Below, one piece after another: positions 9,028-17,197 of a stretch of DNA of 54,939 nucleotides. The notes under the pieces were generated by a model, which had not been told where the DNA came from, did no database searches, and saw nothing but the letters and a program-made list of their open reading frames with translations. The translations under genes and the position numbers were made by a program. Origin of the DNA: Bacteroidales bacterium (lineage in GTDB: Bacteria; Bacteroidota; Bacteroidia; Bacteroidales; UBA932). Location of the stretch: positions 1 to 54,939 of the forward strand of contig JAFRPH010000023.1 in assembly GCA_017429205.1 (NCBI GenBank), in the 5' to 3' direction. The stretch's first letter is position 1, and the number at the start of each line of letters is the position of its first letter.

Positions 9028-9183
9028 ATGCGCAAAGAAACAGCGATGACAGAAAAAACCAGACTTTTATACGAAAAACCGACGGTCCGCATGGTCGATC
9101 TGCGGACGGAATGGAATTTCCTCCTGTCGGGAGGAAATGGGGATATCGACCCGGGCACGGACGATCCGTGGGGAGATTATTAG
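9028..9183 (+). CDS. Small orphan peptide (51 or 45 aa), unknown function
   Basis: Reading frame from ATG 9028 (or the in-frame ATG at 9046) to TAG 9181-9183, just before the fimbrillin-like gene. The middle reads TEKTRLLYEKPTVRMVDLRT and the end LLSGGNGDIDPGTDDPWGDY. Small proteins with a Tyr-x-Lys-Pro core followed by a hydrophobic stretch and an acidic tail are often found before surface lipoprotein genes in Bacteroidales; their function is not known to me. No signal peptide. The frame uses the same GC-rich codons as its neighbours and lies right after a good promoter, which supports its being real. A Gly-Gly after LLS could be a leader-type cleavage site, but this is speculative. Confidence 0.6.
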   Translation: MRKETAMTEKTRLLYEKPTVRMVDLRTEWNFLLSGGNGDIDPGTDDPWGDY

Positions 9184-9191
9184 TAGCACCG

Positions 9192-10856
9192 ATGAAGAAA
9201 ATTCTCAAGACTTCCTTCGGGGCGCTGATCGCCCTCGCCGCATTCGCCGGCTGCCGCCAGGCCGAGCAGGAATTGCCGGAACCTGGATCCCTGAAGACGG
9301 TCCGTTTCCAGGCCGGCGCGGCGGATACCCGCACCGCCTTCGCGGCCCCCGAGAACGGGGTTTATCGGACCTTGTGGACCCGGAACGACAGTGACATCCT
9401 CCTGTCCATGAATTACGGAAAGGCCGTGAATTCCGCCGTCACGCCCGCCGAAGACGGCGCGACGGCCTGGTTCGAGGCCTCCTTCGACGCGTCCGACGCG
9501 ACGTCTCCGTATACCTTCTACGCAGTTTCTCCGGCTTCCGCCGCCCGGGCCATCAGCCCGAGCCGCAGCGCCTGGAGCGTGTACGTGGCCGCGGACCAGA
9601 AGCCGCTGGAGAATTCCGTGGACGAAGCCGCCCAGCTCCTGGTCGCGAAATCCGCCGCTTCCACGGCATTTCCGGAGAAGGTGCAGCTCCATTTCGCGCA
9701 CCTGACGGCGTATGGCCGCCTTTCCCTCAAGAACCTGGAACTGGAAGACGCCACCGTGACCAAGGTGGAATTGACCTTCAGCACCCCGGTCGTGGGTGAG
9801 TGGTATTGGGCCGAGGACGGCACCCTGACCTCGAACGGGGCGTCGCACACCATCGCGCTGGACACCGACGCGTCGGGCGACCTCTGGTTCGCCTGCGCCC
9901 CGGTGGACGTCTCCGGTCAGACGCTCGCCCTGTCCGTCTACACCACCCACGGCATCCTGACCAAGGAGATCACCTTCCCCGAAGGGCGGAAGTTCACCTC
10001 CGGCAAGGTGGCGAGCTTCTCCGTGGATATGGCGGGCATCACGTTCGCCGGCGGCTCCGACCAGTACGTCCGCGTGACGGATGTCTCCGAGATCCATATC
10101 GGGGACGAGGTCCTGATTGTCAACAAGGAGGGATCCTATGCCCTGGGCGGACAGGTCTCCACCGGCACCGCGCACCGGAGCCGCGTGGCCGTCACCACGG
10201 AAAACGGCGTGGTGACCGATCCGGGCAAGGCCACGCCCCTGACGCTCGAAGCCGGCGCCTCCGCCGGCACGTGGGCCTTCTACACCGGCAGCGGCTACCT
10301 GAGCTCGGCGAGCTCCAAGAACGTCCTGAGGGAGTCGAAGGACAAGAATGGCAATTCCAGCTGGACCGTGACGGTCAGCGGCGGCGTGGCCAACATCGTG
10401 GCGCAGGCCGGCGAGTCCCGGTACATCCGGGAGAACACGCAGTCGCCCCGGTTCTCCTGCTACAAGCAGGGGTCCCAGAACGATGTCGTCCTGTACAAGA
10501 AATCGTCCGTTTCCGGCGCTGTGGCGGAGGATCCGCTCGTCGCCTCGTCCGAGTACGGCAGCTACTATGCCGGCGCGGCGTGGACGTATGAGCGGGGCGT
10601 GGACCAGCTGTTCCGTTCCTATCCCGACGGCAAGCTCGAGTTCGTCCTCCTGAAGGCGTCCACGAAGGAGCAGCTGGTGGTTTCCGGCTATGACCCGTCC
10701 CTGACCAAGGGCGACGCGGTGACGGTCTCCCTGCTGTACCGGAAAGGCCGCAAGGTCCTGTTGGAGCGCACCTGCGACCTCAAGGTCGTCCGCGAAGACG
10801 GTCCGAAAGTGTGGCTTGGAGACGGTTCCGGCCAAGGTATCATCCTCAAAAAGTAA
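9192..10856 (+). CDS. Fimbrillin-like lipoprotein
   Basis: 554-residue predicted surface lipoprotein. The signal peptide MKKILKTSFGALIALAAFAGC has a clear lipobox (A-G-C, Cys21). Residues about 40-340 (TVRFQAGAADTRTAFAAP, TLWTRNDSDILLSMNYG, PYTFYAVSP, LHFAHLTAYGRLSLKN, FTSGKVASFSVDM) follow the Bacteroidales fimbrillin-like or Mfa/FimA pattern. Residues about 350-500 form a second beta domain ending RFSCYKQGSQNDVVLYKKSS. The C-terminal ~110 residues are unassigned. The ATG at 9192 starts the signal peptide, 8 nt after the small ORF. Whether it polymerises as a pilus subunit is not shown. Confidence 0.8.
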   Translation: MKKILKTSFGALIALAAFAGCRQAEQELPEPGSLKTVRFQAGAADTRTAFAAPENGVYRTLWTRNDSDILLSMNYGKAVNSAVTPAEDGATAWFEASFDASDATSPYTFYAVSPASAARAISPSRSAWSVYVAADQKPLENSVDEAAQLLVAKSAASTAFPEKVQLHFAHLTAYGRLSLKNLELEDATVTKVELTFSTPVVGEWYWAEDGTLTSNGASHTIALDTDASGDLWFACAPVDVSGQTLALSVYTTHGILTKEITFPEGRKFTSGKVASFSVDMAGITFAGGSDQYVRVTDVSEIHIGDEVLIVNKEGSYALGGQVSTGTAHRSRVAVTTENGVVTDPGKATPLTLEAGASAGTWAFYTGSGYLSSASSKNVLRESKDKNGNSSWTVTVSGGVANIVAQAGESRYIRENTQSPRFSCYKQGSQNDVVLYKKSSVSGAVAEDPLVASSEYGSYYAGAAWTYERGVDQLFRSYPDGKLEFVLLKASTKEQLVVSGYDPSLTKGDAVTVSLLYRKGRKVLLERTCDLKVVREDGPKVWLGDGSGQGIILKK

Positions 10857-10862
10857 GAAGCC

Positions 10863-12659
10863 ATGAGAAAACACATCCTTTTTGCGCTGCTTGCGCTGCT
10901 CGCCGGCTTCCAGTTCCTGAACGCCATTCCCGCCTACCCGGGCAAGATCGAATATGTCCAGCCGGACGGGACGAAGATCGTCCTCCGGCAGCACGGTGAC
11001 GAGTTCGCTCACTGGACGACCGATGCCGCCGGCCGCCTGGTCACCCTGTCGGCGGACGGTTACTACCGTCCCGCCCAGGGAATCACGGTGGCCGAAATCG
11101 TCCGCCAGGGTCTCGAGCGGCGGTCTGCCGCCCGGCAGCACCGCGCCGCCCGGCGCGCCTCGAGCTCGCCGATCGCCATCGGAAAGAAGCATTTCCTCGT
11201 CATCCTGGTCGAGTTCTCGAACAAGCAGTTCTCGACGAGCCAAGATCCCAACGCCGCTTTCACCGCCCTCCTGAACGAGCCGGGATATTCCGTCAATGGC
11301 GGTACCGGTTCCGCGCGGGATTACTACTTTGACAATTCCCACGGGGTTTTCGAGCCGATTTTCGACGTATACGGCCCTGTCCAGCTGGACAAACCCTACA
11401 GCTATTACGGGGAGAACTCTTGGAGCGGGGACGACAAGCGGCCCGAGGAAGCCATCATCGACGGCTGCAAGAAGCTGGACGAGGACATCGATTTCACCCG
11501 GTACGACAATGACGGCGACGGGAAAGTGGACCTGGTGTTCATGTACTACGCCGGCAAGGGCGAGGCCGACGGCGGCGCCTCCAACACCATCTGGCCGCAT
11601 CAGTGGTCGCTCAGCGAGGCCGGGAAGAGCCTGGAGCTGGACGGCATGGCCATCGATTCCTATGCCTGCACCAACGAAGTGAATGGCCAGGACGGGAAGA
11701 TGTGCGGCATCGGAACGGCGTGCCACGAGTTCGCCCATGCGATGGGCGTTCCGGACTTCTACGATACGGACTATGAGACCAACGGGCAGGCGGGTGGCCT
11801 GTTCTTCTTCTCCCCGATGGACGGCGGTTCGTACAACAACAACGGGCGGACGCCTCCGTTTTTCAACTTCGAGGAACGCATGATGCTGGGCTGGCTGAAA
11901 GAGACCGACTACCGGGAATTCTCGACGGCCGGCACGTATACCATCCCGTCCGTGGACGAGAATGTGGTCTACCGGACGCCTACCGACATGAACGGCGAGT
12001 ATTTCGTGTACGAGTGCCGCGGCTCCAACGGCTGGGACGCCGGGTTAGCCGCCCACGGACTGGTCGTCTACCACGTGGACAAGTCCAACCGGACGATCAA
12101 TCTGGCCGATGGCTCTTCAACCGCCGCCGATCTCTGGGCAAACTGGGCAATAAACAATTCCATCAACGAAAACGGTTCGCATCCCTGCTTCTACGTCGTT
12201 CCGGCCGCGGATCCAAGCAATCTGATGTACGGCTTTTACAGCTATGCGGGCGCCTATTATTTCGACGACGAATACAGCCCCGACCTTCCTTTCCCGGGAT
12301 CCAAGCACGTGACGGGATACACCCCGGTCAGCTGGAGCGGCCTCGAAGGAGCCATTTCTTTCAGCCATATCGCCTATGCCAACAACCAGGTGACGCTGAC
12401 GGCGACCATTCCGTACGACGGCGTGGACTACCCGACCATCGCCGACACCGGCGCATATCGGGCCGGCGACCGCTTCACCTTCGAACTCGTCCGTGCCGAT
12501 GCGCTGGAAGCCCCCGCTTCCGTCGTCTGGTACTATGACGACGAGCCCGCCGGGGCCGATTCCGTCACCCTGACCGCCGGCCCCCATACGGTCGACGCCC
12601 GGCTGACCTACGCCGACGGCCGTCAGGCGGTCGTTTCCCTCGAAATTACCGTCCAGTAG
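10863..12659 (+). CDS. Secreted M6-family metalloprotease (immune inhibitor A-like)
   Basis: 598-residue exported protease. Signal peptide about residues 1-21 (MRKHILFALLALLAGFQFLNA). The catalytic zinc motif HEFAHAMGVPD (H288, H292, D298) is the M6 type HExxHxxGxxD. An EF-hand-like calcium loop D-N-D-G-D-G-K-V-D lies at 215-223. The N-terminal part before residue 110 looks like a propeptide, and the last ~75 residues form an Ig-like beta domain (EAPASVVWYYDDEPAGADS). It starts 6 nt after the fimbrillin-like gene, so the two are co-transcribed. Host or competitor proteins are possible substrates; self-processing of the neighbour is also possible. Confidence 0.88.
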   Translation: MRKHILFALLALLAGFQFLNAIPAYPGKIEYVQPDGTKIVLRQHGDEFAHWTTDAAGRLVTLSADGYYRPAQGITVAEIVRQGLERRSAARQHRAARRASSSPIAIGKKHFLVILVEFSNKQFSTSQDPNAAFTALLNEPGYSVNGGTGSARDYYFDNSHGVFEPIFDVYGPVQLDKPYSYYGENSWSGDDKRPEEAIIDGCKKLDEDIDFTRYDNDGDGKVDLVFMYYAGKGEADGGASNTIWPHQWSLSEAGKSLELDGMAIDSYACTNEVNGQDGKMCGIGTACHEFAHAMGVPDFYDTDYETNGQAGGLFFFSPMDGGSYNNNGRTPPFFNFEERMMLGWLKETDYREFSTAGTYTIPSVDENVVYRTPTDMNGEYFVYECRGSNGWDAGLAAHGLVVYHVDKSNRTINLADGSSTAADLWANWAINNSINENGSHPCFYVVPAADPSNLMYGFYSYAGAYYFDDEYSPDLPFPGSKHVTGYTPVSWSGLEGAISFSHIAYANNQVTLTATIPYDGVDYPTIADTGAYRAGDRFTFELVRADALEAPASVVWYYDDEPAGADSVTLTAGPHTVDARLTYADGRQAVVSLEITVQ

Positions 12660-12663
12660 CCTT

Positions 12664-14097
12664 ATGAAAGCGAGGCAGGTCCTGTTCTTCATCCTCGGGG
12701 TGTTCCTGATGCTGGGCGCGGCGTGGGCCGTGTTCCCGGCGGAGGGGGTGCGCTTCGGGACGAAGCGCCTGCGCTTCGCTTCGTATGCCGGACACGTGCG
12801 GGACGCCAAGGAGAAAAAGGTCGATGTGGACTCGGTCCTGAACGCCCTGGACGGGCGGTTCGCGATGTTGGGGGACACGTTCGACTTCTACCGCCAGTTC
12901 TTCTATGAGAATCCCGACCGGATCTACCTGCCGAACGACGACTATACGTTCTTCGACCCGGTGTTCCGGGCGTTCGAACGGGCCGGGAGGGGAGGCAAGA
13001 CCGTACGCGTGGCGCACTACGGCGATTCGCAGATCGAGCTGGACCGCATCTCTTCCAACCTGCGGGAAGCGCTGCAGACGCGCTTCGGCGGGCGCGGCAC
13101 GGGGATGTTCCCCGCACTGACCAACACGCCGATGGCGTCCATCTCGCGCTCCTCCTCGGGCGGTTTCATCTCCTACACGATGTTCGGAGATTCCACCACC
13201 CGCCGCGCCGGGCACCGGCGCTACGGCCCCCTGGCGCAGGTGACCGGATTCTCCGGCACCGGCACCGTGAGCATCCGCGCGCAGAAGCAGAAATCCACCC
13301 AGATGCACGCACGGACCTTCCAGTCCGTGTCCGTCCTGTACGGGCGCGCGTCGGACGATTTCACCGTGACTGCGCAGTCCGACACGCTGAAGCCCACGCC
13401 CGCCTTCCGGAGGAAGGACGGGGTGACCTGGGTCACCTGGACCTTCTCCCGGCCCGTCGAGAAGGCGACGCTCAAGCTCGCGGGCGACGCGGAAATCTAC
13501 GGCGTCTCCACCGACGGAACGGCCGGTGTCACCGTGGACAACATCCCGATGCGCGGCAGCACGGGGCATATCCTCACCCGCATCGACACGGCCCTGATGA
13601 AAGCGGCTTTCGAGCTGGACGACACCCGGCTCGTGATCCTGCAGTTCGGCGGGAACTTCGTTCCGGCGGCCGGCTCGACCAAGGCCATCTCCGGCTATAT
13701 GGACAAGGTCCGGGAGCAGATCGCCTACTACCACGATGTGGCCCCGGACGCGAAGATCCTCTTCATCGGCCCGTCCGACATGGCGGCCTCCACCGAGGAC
13801 GGCCGCATCGTCTCCTACCGCCGCCTGCCCGAGCTGGTGGACTCCCTGAAGGCCGTTTCGCTCGCGTGCGACGCCGCCTACTGGGACTTGTACCGGATGA
13901 TGGGCGGGCAGAACTCGATGGCCCAGTGGGTCCGGCACAGTCCGGCCTACGCAGGACCGGACTATGTCCATTTCACCCCGGCCGGCGCCAAGGTCGTGGG
14001 CGAGACGCTGTCCCGGTCCTTCCTTACGTATTATGCCTTCTACGACCTGCGGAAGACCCTCCCGGCCGCCGCGGTCCAGCAAAGAATGGGAAGATGA
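12664..14097 (+). CDS. SGNH/GDSL hydrolase-like protein (first of two)
   Basis: 477-residue protein with an N-terminal hydrophobic segment (VLFFILGVFLMLGAAWAVF) acting as anchor or signal. The SGNH block I is HYGDSQIELDRI (Ser122); block V has Asp433 and His436 in PDYVHFTPAG. A beta-rich region of about 120 residues separates blocks I and III (VILQFGGN). Such proteins usually transfer or remove O-acetyl groups on glycans. It begins 4 nt after the protease gene and overlaps the second SGNH gene by ATGA, and both lie upstream of an MBOAT gene, as in O-acetylation modules. Confidence 0.82.
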   Translation: MKARQVLFFILGVFLMLGAAWAVFPAEGVRFGTKRLRFASYAGHVRDAKEKKVDVDSVLNALDGRFAMLGDTFDFYRQFFYENPDRIYLPNDDYTFFDPVFRAFERAGRGGKTVRVAHYGDSQIELDRISSNLREALQTRFGGRGTGMFPALTNTPMASISRSSSGGFISYTMFGDSTTRRAGHRRYGPLAQVTGFSGTGTVSIRAQKQKSTQMHARTFQSVSVLYGRASDDFTVTAQSDTLKPTPAFRRKDGVTWVTWTFSRPVEKATLKLAGDAEIYGVSTDGTAGVTVDNIPMRGSTGHILTRIDTALMKAAFELDDTRLVILQFGGNFVPAAGSTKAISGYMDKVREQIAYYHDVAPDAKILFIGPSDMAASTEDGRIVSYRRLPELVDSLKAVSLACDAAYWDLYRMMGGQNSMAQWVRHSPAYAGPDYVHFTPAGAKVVGETLSRSFLTYYAFYDLRKTLPAAAVQQRMGR

Positions 14098-15302
14098 AAC
14101 GACTGATTCTCCTCGCGGCCCTTGCCGCCACCCTCCTCCCCGCGGGCGCCCAGAACCGCTTCCGCCGCCGGATTCCGCCGATGTCGTATGCCCGCATCGA
14201 ACGGAACGCCCTCCAGTTCCCGGGCGGCTCCTCGGCCGATTTCGACGCCTTCCTGCGGAAGCTGGACACCCTCGTCCTCACCGGACGCGGGGACGTCCGC
14301 ATCCTGCACATCGGCGGCTCGCACGTGCAGGGCGGCACCTGGACGAACACCCTCCGCAAGAACCTGATGGCCCTGCGCTACGGCATGGACGGCGGCCGCG
14401 GCCTCGTGTTCCCTTACGCCGCGGCGGGCACGAACACCCCGATGGGCTACCAGTCCTCCTACACGGGGACCTGGACCTCCAGCCGCTGCTTGAACCCGGA
14501 GACGGTGATGGGCGTCAGCGGCATGACCGTGACCACGGCCGACACAGCTGCGACGGTGGCCCTGGACCTGGTTCCGGAGGAGCGCAAGATGTGGGACCTC
14601 CGCTTCACGTTCCGCAGCATCGACGTGCTGGGATACGGCGACCTGGAGCCCGTCATCCTGTCCGGGCGGGACACCCTCCGCGGCCGGCAGATGGACGAGC
14701 GCTGGCACTTCGACCTGCCGCGCTACATCGACTATTTCCGCGTCGGCTTCCTGGGCTTCCCGGGCCGGTTCACCCTCAAGGGCCTGTACCTGGACAATCC
14801 CGCGAACGGCCTGACCGTGAGCGAGGTGGGTGTCAACGGCGCCGCAACGTCCTCGTTCCTCAAGTGCGAGGATTTCACGCGCGACCTCAAGCTCGTGAAG
14901 CCGGACCTCGTGATCTTCTCCATCGGCATCAACGACCTCCAGGGGGCGGATTTCGACGCCCGCCGCTTCATCTCCAACTACGGCAAGCTTGTCCAGCAGG
15001 TGCGGCGTGCGAACCCGCACTGCGCCTTCCTGTTCACCTCCTGCAACGACAGCTGGAAGAACGGCCGGTCGAATCCTCACGGCGCCCGGGCCGAGCGCGC
15101 GTTCGAAGAGATCGCCGCCGGCTGTGACGGCGCCTTTTGGGACCTGTTCGACATTATGGGCGGGTCCGGGTCGATGGATGCGTGGGTGACCGCGGGGTAC
15201 GCCCGTCCGGACCACATCCACTTCACGCCGGAAGGCTACACGATTCTCGGGAACCTCCTTTTCAATGCCCTGATGGACGCGTACGCCACCCAGGCCCGAT
15301 GA
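14094..15302 (+). CDS. SGNH/GDSL hydrolase-like protein (second of two)
   Basis: 402-residue exported protein. Signal peptide MKRLILLAALAATLLPAGAQ. Block I is degenerate: HIGGSHVQGG with Ser76 in G-G-S-H instead of G-D-S. Block III is FSIGINDLQG and block V Asp373/His376 in PDHIHFTPEG. The Ser-Asp-His triad is therefore present. The ATG at 14094 overlaps the previous stop (ATGA) and starts the signal peptide; the longer in-frame extension lies inside the preceding gene. It overlaps the MBOAT gene the same way. It resembles its neighbour and probably arose by duplication. Confidence 0.8.
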   Translation: MKRLILLAALAATLLPAGAQNRFRRRIPPMSYARIERNALQFPGGSSADFDAFLRKLDTLVLTGRGDVRILHIGGSHVQGGTWTNTLRKNLMALRYGMDGGRGLVFPYAAAGTNTPMGYQSSYTGTWTSSRCLNPETVMGVSGMTVTTADTAATVALDLVPEERKMWDLRFTFRSIDVLGYGDLEPVILSGRDTLRGRQMDERWHFDLPRYIDYFRVGFLGFPGRFTLKGLYLDNPANGLTVSEVGVNGAATSSFLKCEDFTRDLKLVKPDLVIFSIGINDLQGADFDARRFISNYGKLVQQVRRANPHCAFLFTSCNDSWKNGRSNPHGARAERAFEEIAAGCDGAFWDLFDIMGGSGSMDAWVTAGYARPDHIHFTPEGYTILGNLLFNALMDAYATQAR

Positions 15303-17194
15303 CCCTCACGGACATCATACGGGATTTCCTCGGTGCGCTGTTCTCCTTCGACAGCGCGCACCCGCTGCTGTTCACCCAGTTCTACTTCTGGGCGTTCTTC
15401 GCGCTGGTGTTCGCGGGCTTCTCGTTGATTCACTCGAAGCCGCTCCTGAGGAACGCGTATCTGTTCTTCGTCAGCCTTTTCTTCTACTACAAGACCAGCG
15501 GCGTGTTCCTCCTGCTGCTGCTCTTTGTCGTGACGTACAACTACTTCGCGGCCCGCGCGCTGCGCCGCGCCCGGCCCGCCTGGCAGACCTTCTGGGTCGC
15601 GCTATCGGTGGTGGTGGACCTGGGCATCCTGGCCTATTTCAAGTACGCGTACTTCATCGCGGACTTCCTGAACGACCTGTTCGGCCTGTCCATCCAGGTG
15701 CGGGACGTGTTGGGCGAGCTCATGAACGGCCTCACGGGTACGACGGCTTTCCGCGTGGACGCCATCATCCTGCCCGTGGGCATCTCCTTCTTCACGTTCC
15801 AGGCCGTGAGCTACATCATGGACGTGAAGCGGGGGAAGATCGAACCGCTCCGCAAGTTCCTGGATTTCGGCTTCTTCCTGACCTTTTTCCCGCAGCTCGT
15901 GGCGGGTCCGATCGTCCGCGCGCCGGAGTTCTTCCCGCAGCTGTACAAGCCTTACAACCTGAGCCGCCGCTGGTTCGGCATCGCCGTGTTCTGGATCCTG
16001 AACGGCCTCGTCAAGAAGCTGGTCCTGGCCGATTACCTCGCGGTGAACCTCAGCGACCGGGTGTTCGCGAGCCCGCTCCTGTACACGGGCTTCGAGAACC
16101 TCGCCGCCCTGTTCTGCTACTCCCTGCAGGTCTATGCCGATTTCTCCGGCTACACGGACATCGCCACCGGCGTCGCGATGCTGATGGGCTTCTACCTGCC
16201 CCAGAACTTCAACTCGCCCTACAAGGCGGAGAACGCGCAGCAGTTCTGGCGCCGCTGGCACATGACCTTGTCGCGCTGGCTTCGGGACTACCTGTACATC
16301 CCCCTCGGCGGCAACCGGAACGCCACCTGGGGCTCGTACATCATCATTTTCGCCGTCGCGGTCATCGGCTCGTTCTTGTCCGGGTCGTGGTGGGTGGCTT
16401 TCGCGGTGGCGCTCGTGACGGTGTCGGTGGTCCTGTACGGCTGGCTGAAGCCGGACAGCCGGAAGATGCTCCGCACCCACGTGAACTCGATGGACACGAT
16501 GCTTCTCGGCGGCCTCTGGCACGGCGCGAGCTGGAATTTCATGATCTGGGGCGGCCTGAACGGCATCGGCCAGATCGTCTATAAGATCTGGACGAAATGG
16601 TCCCGTCCCGTGCAGGCGGCCTTCATCTGCGCCCTTTGCGCCCTGATGTTTGGCCTCTCCCGCTGGACCCCCGCCCCCGTCTGGAACCTGTTCTTTGTCT
16701 GGACGCTCGTCCTTGCGCTCGGCACATTGGTAAGGCTGGTGTACTACTTCTGTCATTCCGGGCGGTCCCTGAGCCTGTCGAAGGGCGACCGGGAATCTCC
16801 CGCCGTGAAATGGATCTCCAACGCCTGGGCCGTGTTCCAGACCTTCGTCTTCATCACCTTCACCCGCCTGTTCTTCCGCAGCGGGTCCAACCTGGATCCC
16901 GCCCTGGCGAACGAGGAGGCGTGGAACACCGCGAAGAATATGGTGACCCAGATTGGGTCGGCCTGGAACCTGTCCATCGTGCCACACGTCGCCTGGCAGC
17001 ACCGGTACGTGCTCATCGTTTTCGCCGTCGGGATGCTCATCCACTGGATCCCTGAAAAATGGAAGCGCCGCTACCGCATCCGGTTTGCGTCGCTCCCGTT
17101 GTCCTTGATGGCTCTGGTGGTGTTCCTGGTCGTGGTCTTCGTCTACCAGTTCATCACCGCCGACCTCCAGAGCTTCATCTATTTCCAGTTCTAG
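15299..17194 (+). CDS. MBOAT-family membrane O-acyltransferase with in-frame repeat insertion
   Basis: 631-residue polytopic inner-membrane protein (AlgI/DltB/PatA type) that moves an acyl group, usually acetyl, across the membrane onto a polysaccharide. Family hallmarks are FFTFQAVSYIMDVKRG, FFPQLVAGPIVRAPEF, YADFSGYTDIATGVAMLMGF, NFNSPYKAENAQQFWRRWHMTLSRWLRDYLYIPLGGNR and the catalytic His408 in GGLWHGASWNF. The ATG at 15299 overlaps the upstream stop (ATGA); the upstream in-frame extension is not a membrane protein. Residues 485-501 (CHSGRSLSLSKGDRESP) are encoded by an interspersed repeat, in a loop between membrane segments. Together with the two SGNH proteins it should form an O-acylation system; the acceptor glycan is unknown. 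Confidence 0.88.
   Translation: MTLTDIIRDFLGALFSFDSAHPLLFTQFYFWAFFALVFAGFSLIHSKPLLRNAYLFFVSLFFYYKTSGVFLLLLLFVVTYNYFAARALRRARPAWQTFWVALSVVVDLGILAYFKYAYFIADFLNDLFGLSIQVRDVLGELMNGLTGTTAFRVDAIILPVGISFFTFQAVSYIMDVKRGKIEPLRKFLDFGFFLTFFPQLVAGPIVRAPEFFPQLYKPYNLSRRWFGIAVFWILNGLVKKLVLADYLAVNLSDRVFASPLLYTGFENLAALFCYSLQVYADFSGYTDIATGVAMLMGFYLPQNFNSPYKAENAQQFWRRWHMTLSRWLRDYLYIPLGGNRNATWGSYIIIFAVAVIGSFLSGSWWVAFAVALVTVSVVLYGWLKPDSRKMLRTHVNSMDTMLLGGLWHGASWNFMIWGGLNGIGQIVYKIWTKWSRPVQAAFICALCALMFGLSRWTPAPVWNLFFVWTLVLALGTLVRLVYYFCHSGRSLSLSKGDRESPAVKWISNAWAVFQTFVFITFTRLFFRSGSNLDPALANEEAWNTAKNMVTQIGSAWNLSIVPHVAWQHRYVLIVFAVGMLIHWIPEKWKRRYRIRFASLPLSLMALVVFLVVVFVYQFITADLQSFIYFQF
16751..16799 (+). repeat. Interspersed repeat inside the MBOAT gene
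   Basis: Outer ends TGTCATTCC...GGAATCTC with a long palindromic core containing CCCTGAGCCTGTCGAAGGG. It is translated in frame as 17 residues at 485-501 and leaves the reading frame open on both sides. Plus orientation. Confidence 0.8.
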
Positions 17195-17197
17195 GCC

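Noticed and set aside
9180..11738. Minus-strand open frame of 852 codons opposite the fimbrillin-like and M6 genes
   Set aside because: Shadow of two well-supported plus-strand genes.
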